This document shows, one piece after another, positions 20,406-32,900 of a DNA stretch of 64,000 nt. This DNA is from Owenia fusiformis. Lineage: Eukaryota; Annelida; Polychaeta; Sabellida; Oweniidae. The notes beneath the pieces are model-generated. The model made no database searches, had not been told where the DNA came from, and was given only the letters and a program-made list of their open reading frames with translations. The DNA is taken from the NCBI GenBank assembly GCA_903813345.2, contig CAIIXF020000002.1, positions 28,155,223 to 28,219,222 on the forward strand, given 5' to 3'. A program made the position numbers and the translations under genes. The first letter of the stretch is position 1. Every line of letters begins with the position of its first letter.

Positions 20406-23400
20406 GATCTTTGGCTCTGAATTCACTTAATTGGCGTACCTAATTTCAACATTTTCATTGTCATCGTTACATGTTATGGACCCGTTTTTCAAATAAAAGT
20501 ATTAGGGATAAAACCATAGTTTTTTCATCTGTAATGGCATTTTCCAGTTGATTGGTTTATATATAGTATTTTCAATTCTTCATGAGGCGGGTGTCTTGTA
20601 ATGGTGTGGCTAATCACTTTACTGAGTGAGGAATGTTTATTCAAACAATAGATACAAAGAAATCTGGCCAGTTGTCCATCAGTAAATAAATCATCATGAT
20701 TAAAGTATAATTAAATATAGCATCCATTTGTTACCGTTCTGAATCCAAATGATACATAGTGGCATCCATTTTATACATATATGTTGACGTTTACGAAATG
20801 TTTTTCAAATATCTTCCCTATAACAGGAATATGGAAGCTGAAACTTTCACCCATTGTCATACTATGTATATTGAATATGTATGCAAGATTTCAAGTCACT
20901 ATGTTAAGTAGAAACTCTGAGATCACTCACTTCGATTTGCTGTCATATTTTTGCAATGATCCCATTCCCTATAATGTACGCGAGTACCCACGATACATTG
21001 CATATAAATGACTGCATCCACATAGATCGACTAGCCACAGTGTACCAAGTAGAGTTTTCAGGGGCATATGGCCACTGTTTCAATAGTACAAGGTGTAAAC
21101 ATAAACAAATCTTTCAAATGCATTCCACTTTTAAATTTTATATTGTAGCAGGAAGATATGCACCGAAGCGGGAGATATGGTGGGAGATATGGAGATTCTG
21201 GATATGGAAACCTCAAAATCAGGATACGGGATATATTTTACCAACTTATCTCCCTAAAACTCTACTTGGCATAGGATAAATAATGTTATTAACTGAGAGG
21301 GATTAGATATTGAGTTTATTGCACTTGACAAAATGATATCTCTAGAGGGTTTGAAGGAAATATCATATTTCTCTAGAAGTGAAAACTTAACTGAATCACG
21401 ACTAGGGAATAAGCTATTTATCCTATGATATTTTCTTGAGATGTTATATCATACTGTTTTTTCTTGAAGTGAATATGATCATGACGGATGATAAACATTT
21501 TGATATATACTGTAAACGTTTGATTTTCATAGATCCAAATTATTCTACTCAATAATCTGTTTTTGACAAGAACGGAATAAATTGAACAATAGTACAATAG
21601 TACAACAACGTCATTTCGAAGGGCAATATAGTGAAATATTGGACCGAGGGCCGACGTTATTAGTATTATTAACACCGTTAATGACCAGGACTGAAACAGC
21701 AAGAAAATCTCACGCACTGAACGATATTTAATTTCCCGGGGAAAATTGCCGGTCATTAACTGCATTATTGACCGGCAATATGGACCGCCACTATGACGTC
21801 ACATATTGCTCAGGTCGAAACAGGAAAATGAATGCCTTCTAAACTAGCACTAAAACCCCTAGAACTGGCCCGGTAAGGTGGTAATAATGTACGTCATGTA
21901 CACTTCTTGAATGCGTCGAATAACATTTTGTCCAAATCCAATGAAGCAAACTAAGGCCATTGAGTGTGTATGTTTGCCCAATTCAATTAACACAATGACA
22001 AGTAGTACACTTTTTGCCTGACCCTTACTATGTAACTTTGTATTGTATTTCTGTTTACTGCATTTAAAAGTCAAGTACTCGTAGAATACTGTAATTTCAC
22101 TTAAAAGCTTATTTCACTTATCAAAGGTATACAAAAAATGATAGTTTGAAACACATTTAGCACAACAAAATCCATGTACACAAATATTGGAAATCCAAGA
22201 TGGCTGCCACAATTTTAGTTCCATGCACATTTGAAGATGTAAGAAATAACATTATCAATTTATTGTAACCACATCCAAAATGAATGGCGGTCTGACATAA
22301 ACTGTGTGTACTTATACATGTTATATCTAAGTCTGCTTTTCGTAATTTTACTACTACCTACAAAACCAAAATTAGAGAGGATTTTTTGAAATTCAGCAAA
22401 CGATAGAGATAACTGGCGAAAATCATGTTGAAATAGATTATCTGAAGTCAATATACATATTGGGGACTCCATTACCGAAAGAATACAGTGAGTCACTAGA
22501 GGTAAACTGACTCAGTGTTGATTAAATCAATGATCTTTATACCTCGATTCCTCCGTCGAGAAAAATGGCGATCCAAACGGCAACGAACAGATGAACTGTA
22601 CGGCGGTATTTTTGACGCTGTACGTTGCCGATGGTTAGGCGGTTACAATGGAGGTTACATGTTGAATCACAAGGTTTCAATTGCTCCAACTTATTACACC
22701 TTGAAATCTAAGATGGGGGGTTAATCACCATCAATATATATACATGTTTTTAGAGAACTTTGACGTGAACCTTTGGAATTATGGTTCTTTTGGGATTAGT
22801 TCCCCCTTTTATTTACTTGACCGATTGACTGCAACTACGAATGACGTTAAATGATGCTTTGCTTGTCGATTATATTAAACGTGAACTCGCGAGGGGAAAT
22901 TAGGTTCAACAAAAATCTGTCATGAGTGTTGTTTGCATTTGTCCCTGGAGCTTTTTCAGGATAATGAAAGGGTACCGCTAGTACATGCCCCGGGGTACAT
23001 GCGTACCAGCAGACCATAAGCCAGCCGGGGATGGCAATTTAAAAAACCCAGTGTGTTCAAATATGACAATTTTGACTCAAAATCAACTGCATGATTATGA
23101 ACGGATATACCATGCAGGGGGAAGGAAGAGGTTCGAACCCCCGACCTGGCTTCGGGCCTGTATACCTAGCGGTCAGTGCCAGTATATAAAACACGCCCCG
23201 TGGCTCCTCAATCGAATTTCCAATACGAATACATTTTAGAGTATTCATAACCTAAATGAATGAATCTCAACTTGGATATCTTGAATCTTTAAGTACAACG
23301 AAGTGTTTTGAAGTTCACTTGTACAATATTCTATTTCTAAATCATTCATCCCTTCTTTATTTCGCACTTCAATATAATTATTCCGCAATGATGGGTTGTT

Positions 23401-23738
23401 TACCACAATAGATTTAAACTACGTATATCCAGCTTTTGTAATAGATAAACCAGCGGAACGAAGATCTCGTTTGATAATATGTAGGATGATTTAGAGGTGG
23501 ATAAAAAAATCATTTTTCATTACATCATCGGCGAAGGAATATTGGTTATTTATCCATACGAATATGTTTGCTATTTAACTGGACTCCGGAAGCCACCCGA
23601 TGCTCCGATACTATTTTATTTCCTAACCTCACATCGTAACTGATATCCATGTGTCACAGTCATAAAGGGTTTTTACATTCATGCACAGTTTTCCAGTTTT
23701 TGTACGAGCTCGATCAAATACTCAAAATACTTTTCACT
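20406..23738. other. Intergenic region
   Basis: No supported gene. Open frames of up to 115 codons (21418-21765, -) have no recognisable domain. The stretch holds a local near-repeat gggagatatgg (about 21170-21200) and a tRNA-like promoter motif (separate entry). Confidence 0.35.
23060..23215 (-). repeat. Possible tRNA-derived SINE
   Basis: On the minus strand, gtcgggggttcgaacctc matches a Pol III B box / T-loop, about 35 bases after ggcactgaccgctaggtatac, which could be a degraded A box. There is no complete cloverleaf, so a functional tRNA is not proposed. Confidence 0.35.
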
Positions 23739-24045
23739 CAAGGAGGATTGGCTCCCAGAGTGCAACATCGATATTCTGTCCCATATATGGACATGTCGTG
23801 ATACAAAATTCGAATTCGAACAGCCGCCATTTTGTTCACTTCAACATTTGAATCGTGAATTTTGGTCTTATTTCCTAACGAAAAGTTCCAAAACTCACAA
23901 AAAATGATCGAGATGTTGGTTCGAATCTTCTGAACTGTTTATTTTGAATTTATAGTCGGTTATAATTTCAGAAAATAACGACATAACGACGTTTTCATCG
24001 TAGGAAAATATCGAATGTCGATCCTGAGAGCCAATCCTCCTTGGT
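23739..24045. mobile_element. Short inverted-repeat element (about 307 bp)
   Basis: caaggaggattggctcccag near 23740 pairs with gagagccaatcctccttgg near 24026. Arms are about 35 bases including cgatattc/gaatgtcg. MITE-like, non-coding. Confidence 0.65.
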
Positions 24046-25090
24046 TCCAGTGAAGAAATGCGTTTTGAAAACTGTCCACTTTCGGTCAATTGGGCTTCTT
24101 ACCATATATGGCCAACTAATATAATGCTTGTACCTTTAAAATATATCCAGAAATTAAAACCGGGGGAATTTTAGAAAACATTGGGAAGATTTCAGTTGAA
24201 AGGTAAGAGAAAATATGGCGTATTGGAAGAAATTCTAATCGCCCGTGAAATACTTCATAATATTAATATTTTTCCTGATTTATTAGAGACCCTGAATTAT
24301 GAGGTGAGTGCAAGAAAATTAAAGTAGTACTTACTTAAGAAAAAGTTCTAATAAATACAATTCGCTAGAGAGGAAATAGCAATAAAACATTAAATGGTAA
24401 TCAGGTTTCAGTTGAGTAACTATGAGTAGAAAGAAATCAATTTAGAAAGTATGTAATAAGATTAAATACAAATCATTGTCTTAGTCTACTGACGTTTTCA
24501 ATTTGTATGGGCAATGAATACAACGTACAACTGTTGTACAAATTAGAATCATGTTTCTACGTCCATTTTTTATTGTATATTAATTGTACCAAACTGCAAC
24601 ATTAGTGAACTTTGATTCCGTATAATTAAACCAGATGTTATTTGACACCGCAGTTGTTTTGTATTTGTCTGTTGAGTAAATATACTAAAGCTTGACACAT
24701 TTTTTCGTTTCGGGATTCACAATTGCCCAATCCATCTTTTTCTATTGATTCTGAATATTGCATTTTTGTTACTGGAAACAATTTGCATTCTGTAACATTG
24801 TTCTGGAAAGTTTTTTATTGAGCTAAAGGTCTAAGCATATAATAAATAGTACGTCAACCTGATGATACTCGATACCATATCGCCGTTTTGTTTTAACTTT
24901 CCGGGAAATCTCATTTCTCTGGAGAATGATAGGCTCAGGTGTAAAATGTACAACAATAAATCAACGTTAGGCGGTTCTTGTCTTTAATCAAGGAACATTA
25001 ATATGGAAATATTCAAAGATTTAATATAGCAATATCTGGAAAAGTTTATTTAAGCATAAAATTGTTGCGACCTAGTTGCTATGGTAGATG
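24046..25090. other. Region upstream of gene 2
   Basis: Very AT-rich, no gene or obvious repeat seen. The promoter of the relaxin-receptor-like gene starts just after it. Confidence 0.3.
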
Positions 25091-25096
25091 AACGCG

Positions 25097-25225
25097 GTTG
25101 CTAGGCAACGCATCTTCAATTTCATTGCACTGATTGGATGGCATCACAAAGTGCATCTTGCCTAAGAGCCGTGTGTACATGATACATCTTTTAACTCCTC
25201 TTGCAATTGAAGAGCACTATATAAG
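25097..25225 (+). promoter_or_regulatory. Promoter of gene 2: X-box, inverted CCAAT, TATA
   Basis: A perfect RFX-type X-box, gttgctaggcaac, occupies 25097-25109. A half-site-like tagttgctatgg precedes it, an inverted CCAAT (attgg) lies at 25133-25137, and a TATA box (tatataag) at 25218-25225. Transcription would start near 25250, leaving a 5' leader of about 265 bases before the ATG at 25514. X-boxes bind RFX factors, which in animals often control ciliary genes; whether this one is used is not shown by sequence. Confidence 0.6.
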
Positions 25226-25513
25226 TTGGACTTTGCGAATGCGAGATCACATTTCTTAGAGAAGGCAACAATAAATTGTGAACTTTGTGAGCAAGGTATT
25301 ACTGGGCCCAAAACTCGTGAGTAAAGCAAAAAACGTCTTATTAGGTTTATTTGTCGCAAATTGGCAAATTAATTCTAGATTATTAAAATACATTGGTCTC
25401 ACTGACCTCGGACGTACAGGAACGCAAGCCAAATCAGATGTTCTCAGTTTACAATTAGATTCCAATGAACAAAGTAAAAAATTACAGCGAGAAAAATATG
25501 ACGAGAAAAAGTC

Positions 25514-25691
25514 ATGACATTGATGCGTATTCAGTGTAGGATCCATTCAACAACTACATCTAAGATGAATCTTAGAGAAGCACATACTTCTGGGAGATCA
25601 AATTATAAACGGACTGTACGAGGGCCTTACTATATTTCACATGCATGGTTTGCTATAGGATTTATCACATTCGCAACATTCTTTGACCAGG
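25514..25691 (+). CDS. Gene 2 exon 1: N-terminus and signal segment
   Basis: The frame ends in a hydrophobic run (HAWFAIGFITFATFFDQ, residues about 43-59) followed by CAGG|gtaagt, a strong donor in phase 1, which joins exactly to the phase-1 LDLa exon 12.3 kb downstream. A TATA box lies about 290 bases before the ATG. Short upstream ATGs exist in the leader, one overlapping the start. The 40-residue stretch before the hydrophobic segment is long for a signal peptide, so the inner ATG (25565) or a signal anchor is possible. Confidence 0.65.
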
Positions 25692-26886
25692 GTAAGTATT
25701 TTTTAGATTTGATTGAAACGATGTAAAAGGGTACATTTGTTTTCAGTGAGATCTTGACTAATTACACATATCATGAAATGCAATAAATATCAAAAATAAA
25801 CTCGTGGTTGTATATCTCATGGTATCAGGTCATAGTGACCAGTGATTACAATGTACAGTGTCAACAATTATACACGGTGATTATTTTGTTAATTCTGATA
25901 TAAAATATACCTACTCTAAAATAAGTGTATACTACTCCAACTACTATACGGTCGATAGTAGACACTCACTGTTAAAATCGAGAAACTATATGTAAAATCA
26001 TTACCAGCCCTCTGTGAAAAAGTCGTATGTTTGCTATTTAATTTTGATATATTATTTGAAAATATTTGCTGGGTTCACCAAATGGTCATGAGGATTGAGG
26101 ATATGAGAAAAGCCTAGTACGCCAACTAGACACAATATAAACACAACTTCTTTTCGCATGTACACCCCCCGCAATAACCTTGGAAACCATATGTCTTCTC
26201 CCATGCTCTTAAGTTATCACCCGGGCCTTAGCTATCACCCGGACCTTTTGAGGTCACTTGAAATCGTCGAATGAGTGGGGATATTAAGTCTTACACGTTT
26301 CTTAAGAAAACGTGTACGTGTGCGTGGAGAATAGTCTTTTAGGGATAAGTTATCCCCTTCGTAGTTTATAGTCAAGGGGCAGTAATTCCCTGGTGTCAAC
26401 ACATTACACGTTCACGTGTGTTCTCTTAAAAACACGTAGCTTAACCCCTGTAAGGTTCACGTTACTCAAAATGTTTCACAACCAAAATGAGAAGCTATAG
26501 CACGGTTTGATAAGGTCGTCCTTCTTTATAAATACGAAAATTAAACTTTGAAAATCGAAACAAAGAGCAAGTCTAGAAATGAGACAAAAGTGTACAGAAA
26601 CAATGATTCCTTATTAATTCAATGTTTACAAACAACTGCTTGCTTTTTCTACTGACAGATGTAATTAACACAGTTCATGTAGAATACTAGTAACTACTAT
26701 TCTCGTAGAAAGTGGATAACACTCTCGTTAGATAAAGTGTTAAGTCAGATGTTAATGAATCCCAATCGGAAAGCACTTTGTTTTTCCTTACATTTAATAG
26801 ATTGTACCAGTACTCCCTTTGGTTTCAATCTTAATGTCAAAGGATTTCTTCAGTGCTGGTTTTCAGCCTAAGGGACTTGTTAGGGG

Positions 26887-26932
<46 letters not shown>

Positions 26933-29900
26933 CGTTTTTATTATCATAGTACATTTCACTATAAAGACCGCTACAAAGCTGTCGAAGCAAACATTAGTTT
27001 TATTAATTTTAACTAGAGTAATTCGTCGTTGCTACTGATGAGGCAGACGAGGCCGCAACTGCCTCTTTACATTTTTCAGATTTTTCAGTTAAGCTTCGGC
27101 CTTTCTTTTATATTTGCCATGACGATTTTTTGGATCCTGTCAATGCTCCTTGAGAAAAAAATTCAAAATTGGTCCAAAATTTTAAAAATTCAAGGCCTAT
27201 TTTTGTTATTTTGCCTAAAAGGCCCCAGAAAACCAAATAATGCCAAAAAGGCCTACTAATTGAGGCCCTACAATTTTTTTCGGCCCAGCCCCATTGGCCC
27301 CCTGGAGTCGCCAGTGGTACCCCTGGGTATAATTTGAAGAGGCCCTACGTCGCAATAATACATATGACAGCAATCAATGTTCATTACAATCGATTGGTGC
27401 CTTTGATCACCTCGAGCATCACTCGGAAACATTTATCTCTAACGACCGACACTTTCCATTAATGTCAAGCTTTGAGTGTCATTGCCTGTAAACGCACTGA
27501 AGCTAACGGTAAGCATGTCTATGATGAGGGCATATCAAACAATAGACATCCCAAAGTGAATATACGTGCACATCACACACTGATGAGGACGAGGACCATG
27601 TGATCAGGCCCAACTAGCGTTCATCTTACAACAAGAGACCCACGAGGTCCAAATACCAGTTTTCCTCAGACCTCTGCCACATGCTCTACCGTCTACGGCG
27701 ACTGCACGTTAACCTTAGTTCATGGAATCAAAAAGATTCCGCGGCACACATATAAAAACTTTAAAGTCTGAAAATCATCCCATTTTCTTTGAAATTTGGC
27801 CTAAAATTTAAAAAAGGCCCAGTTATGAGCAAAATTGACCACTAATTGGGGTTCTAAAAAAAATTATGGCCCCAATGTTTTTTCTGCCCCAATCCGCCAT
27901 CGACTTCAAATGAAGAATTCACTAACTTTCAAACGACATTCATGTTCACGCTCTTGTCTCGAAATCAGGTGAAATACGATCTCTGGTATTCTGAACTATA
28001 AGACTCTCTCTTAGATAATCTATATTTCATTAGTGAGAGAGAAATCTTTATAATCCTTCGCAACTTTGTCGTGATGGATCTTATGGAAACACAAAAGCCA
28101 ATCCAACTATGAAAACGATGATATTGCATAACCTTATATTCTAATTTCAATTATGTTTAAGCCCGCAGATAAAAGACAACTTCGTGGCTTTATATTTAGT
28201 GTTTTCTGGTGTGTAACATATTACGTCATCAATGATGCTTACCCATTCATGCGAAACTACAAATATCTCCCACTGGACCGAGTCTGTCTGATATTTGCTT
28301 TCACTCGTACAATATGATTGAACAGCACGTAAATAAATGCTTGAAAAAGATTCAATGAGACAATCACTAGTATCAGCCTGCGGCTCCACCGTCGACGTTA
28401 ATCAAATCAATCGGTAATGTCATGGCTGAATGAGCGCATCTCTATCCCTAACTGAAAAGTTGGGAGATACATGATAGTATGTGCAAAAATAAATTGTAAA
28501 AGACTAAAGGAAGTGGACTTATGCTCATACATCTGCTGTAAACTTATCGTTTTTCTTGATTTGATGTAAAGCATTTTAAACAAGGATTACAAGAGGTTTC
28601 AAAAGTAAGGTAACTTCTTCAATAAATCCTGTATCATATACGAGCCAAATCTAGCTGATGTTTGCGCCTAGTGCATATATCAAGATAACTGATTGAATTA
28701 TGAGGTGGTATTAGGTTTTATACGTGAACAGTATCGATCATGCCTTTCTATCGTCGTTGAACACGGTAACCCTAAAATACAAATAGTTGTGTTTGTATAA
28801 AAAAGGACCCGGGCGCCAGGCTATCCGAAAGCGACGCCTATAAAACACTGTAGCATTAGCCTATCGTCAGTAATATCTGACAGAAGCTAAGATCCGGATG
28901 AAAAGGTGATGTCTTTGTGTCAGTATTTCCCAAAGGCCAAGATTATCTTTTACATTGGGCTCTTTTGCATAATATGAAGAGCTCAAATTATGTAATAAAC
29001 TAATAATTACGTACCCAAAATATCTATCGTTTTAACGTCTTAAATTTCCTACTGTAACAGTAGATTTAGTTGTAATCGATTTACGCATAGCTACCGAAAG
29101 TGACTTTTACACATTGTGGACCATTTGCATGGCAGCATCATGATGGTAGCCATCGAGAATGGAAGAAAACAGGGGATCGATGCAAGACCACTCAATTCTT
29201 GGTGTTCATTTTTCAAGAATGTTCTCAGATCATAACGGCTCTTTAACACGGGGTTAAAAATGATGCTGGTAGTTCTCTATTTTTTTCAACAAAATTAGAT
29301 AACATTAAAACTGGTCCGTCGCCCATTCTTTCTGTCCCATTGGATTACTTTCTGAGCGACGCCCACTTCTCAATTGAAACCTTGTTTCGCGCATCTTTGG
29401 AAATCATTTGCCGGGAATGGTTGGAACCAATATTCCTGTTATTATGATAAAGATTTTCTAAAATATTTAAGTTGTTCACAGAAAAAACCTTGGTGAATTT
29501 AACTGCCCGATGTGCAATTCTAAAAATGTTCGAACCCCGGACTTTGTTGAAAAGAAATCAGTGAACTACCAGCATCATTTGCAAACCCGTGTCAAAGGGC
29601 CGTTATGACCTGAGAACTTTCTTGAAAAATGAAACACCCTAGCGCAAATACACCTGCAAGGATCGTATAGACTTGCAATGCAAGACTCCAACGTTTACTC
29701 AAATATCCATTATATATCATTAAGGTCCAGTCTTTAATTACGACCGTGTCCCTTTAAACCAATTTATACAATTTAAAACAAAAGTTTGAGATTAATTGAC
29801 AGTTGTACAAATGGAATCCACATTTGTATTAATCCAGCGTTCACTTGTTTGTTCATTAATCCGATAACCCAATGTACTCCTTGATTTCTATATCATTTGT

Positions 29901-32900
29901 CGGAATTTCAATCTGGCCCAATGGTATTGACGAGGTCTTCACGACCTATTACCAAATATGATGATATTTGCACTATGTGGTGTTTTAGAAACAAATATTT
30001 CTGTCACATTATAATCTATTTACAATATATATAGAATGGTTAAAGTTGCAACAAAGAAAAGCGACTGCAAATTAAAATGCGGAATAGGCTAGTCTTTGCG
30101 AAAAGCATGCCGAAGTTTATCTTAACCATAACAACCTTAATTTTATTATTTGAAAATGAGAGCTAAGATATCTCATAACCCTTATATCCCATAATTTATT
30201 GTAACGCAAGGAGCAATAATGTTAATTATGATCTGATGACATCTAACAACAATGCTCCGTAAACAGTTGCTTCATCGTAAACCCGACACTTAAAGACAAT
30301 ACTCCCCTGTTTTTTGATGAATAATAAGTAAATCAAATCCTTTTGAAATTTCATACTTTGTAGAAATATACAATTCATGTACCATCCTACATGACCTCAG
30401 CATTTAGATATTTGTCATGTTAGTAGTGCTTAAAGGTTATTGTTAAGAATAAGTTTATAATTTGCAAATACCTTAAACGTTCAGTACATGTTACTAGTCT
30501 TTTTTATTAAAAAATACAGGAAAACGGATGTAGTCTGGTTTTACATTGCATGTTTGTCAGATAAGCAGATTAGCTGTGTCGTTTGCGTAAACTCTGCATG
30601 CTTCAACGGGTAATACGCCGAAATTGAAAAAATAATGCCAAGTATATTATCTAAAAAAGTCCACGATATTGTATCAAATGCTTCAGTTAATCACACGTTA
30701 TCGATGCGGAAATGACGAGTCGCATATCAATGTATTGAAAGAGGATCCGTAAATGTTTGAAGGGGTATTCACTGGCAGATCCAGAAGCTAACAAGGTGGA
30801 GGGGCACATTTCAAATCAGGCCAATCTTTTTGATGATCTGGCCTAAAAAAGCCCCAAAAAAGTCCAAGTAATGCCGAAAGGCCCATTAATTGAAACCCTA
30901 CCAATATTTGGGACAACATATTTTTGCGCCTCAATTTATTTTCTGGGCCCACCCAGATTGGGGGGGGGGGGGGCTCATGGACCCCCTGGATCCTCCAGTG
31001 CTATTTAAGATTTCCGACTTGGATTGCACTTTAGTCTTAATGTCAACATCATTTGCAAATGGAATGTCACGTGATCTGTTGAATTATTATCCAATTATTC
31101 ATGTTCATTGTTCATGATATCAAGCTCAACAGTCACACTATTGTATAAAATCATCTTGATCCATCAACATATTATGTGACTGAAGATTAGTGTTTGTCTT
31201 TGTGTAAGTGTAAGCCAACACAAAGAAGCGTTATAACCATCACATATTGTTACAATAGGGATGTTAAGCTACTTGTTTTCAAGAAAACGTATACGTGAAC
31301 GTGTAGAATTATGGTTCTCTGGAATTCATTTGCCCAATCAAGTCTAAAGGTATAAAAGAAATAGTTATAAGGTCCCTGGAAAAAACTATTGAGAAGAGGC
31401 CAACATTGGAGGGGGATGAGGGTTGTAAAATACTACACGTTCGGTACAAGTGCTCTTTAAGCGAACGTAGCCGGCGCGGCGTCTCAAACCAGGAGCTTGC
31501 ATATAAAATCGAAACCCCAACCTATACGTATGATCAATCGCCAATAGTAATGCATCGCTTAACAGCTTAAATATTTTCCGTTCACGTTTAGGTTTGGAAA
31601 AACATTGCAAGCTTAAACTCCCTATTGTTACACTTTTGTGATTCTAACTAGCTAAGCGATGATATTTTGTCAATTTGATTTCTTTAGTTTATTTTTATTA
31701 ATGAGATTATTTTACTTTATCACACGATGTTCTAAACTTATCGGATTACTAAGATTTACACAGGTCCTTCGATTTCCTTTTTCAATTTATCATGATGGTG
31801 GTTTTTGTGGACAGTGTTCGGCGGTTGGTGTTCGTAGATCGGGGTTCTGTGTCTGTAACAAATGGCAGGTGGTGACATTCTGCATGTTTATGCCTTGCCT
31901 TTCTTACTGCATTACATTAATCATTGCTGCAAGTTACCCACGTTGTATTTCGCATTTGATGTTGAAAAAGCAGCATCGCATCTTCCATGAGTCGTCCAAG
32001 TCATCTTATGATGCCTTTCTAAGAAAATGCAATCAAGTATTGCAATCATCGTATTTTTTATGCGGGGTTATTACAAGACGCTCATCCTTTCTAATTATCA
32101 CAATTTAATCGCTGCGATAAATATCCATCGCAAATAGACGCCGAAAATGATTTCTAAAACTCGGATAAATGTACGGGGAGGTCGATACGCAAGAGGCTTT
32201 AAGATATGGCTCGATAAAAACTCCTTCAATCACCATCCTCCGAACGCAGGTCTCCAGAACTTGTACCTCCTTCTTCCAAGAAGGAAGGATGTGGATATGG
32301 ATAGTGGATGATGTCTGGAGCACTGCGGTCGGAGGATGTCAAACATCAATCATATGATCTTCTTCTAAATAATTCAGTACCCCGGTGTAAAAGAAATTAT
32401 TGCCCCCTGGGGATTATGGTTCCCTTGCCTTGAGGCCCTTGCTGGCCCTGACTGTGTATAAATAATAGAGTAATAATTGTAATTAGGTCACCATATAAAT
32501 CAATAGAGAGTAGGACCAAAATTTGATAGGACCACCTATTCTTTAACACCGGGTCCCTTTTACAATTCTACATGGCCATTGTTGCCAGGTATGAACTACA
32601 TATCATAAGGACGAAATTATTCAGTTAGGTAATCTTATAAGTGATAATGTAGAGAAGTACCATATTTGACTAGTATGACCCAAATAACAAACAATTTCTG
32701 ACTTAGTCAGTAGGATGTACAATCACATATTTTGAGGATAGATATTCACGACTAAATTGTGACCAGGTGTAAAAGGGTAAGAGGTCCTATCAAATTATGG
32801 TCCTACTCTCCATTGATTTATATGGTGACCTAAATGCAACTCTTTCCCTCATTATCTTATACACAATCAGGGCCAGTAAGGGCCGTTAAGAAAGGGGACC

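Noticed and set aside
23060-23215. Functional tRNA gene
   Set aside because: Only a B-box/T-loop-like word is clear; no acceptor stem or anticodon arm could be paired.
26819-27038. Frames with poly-Cys and poly-Val
   Set aside because: Artefacts of the (GTT)n microsatellite.
31659-32108. 149-codon frame
   Set aside because: Overlaps a dispersed repeat, has hydrophobic low-information composition and no recognised motif or splice support.
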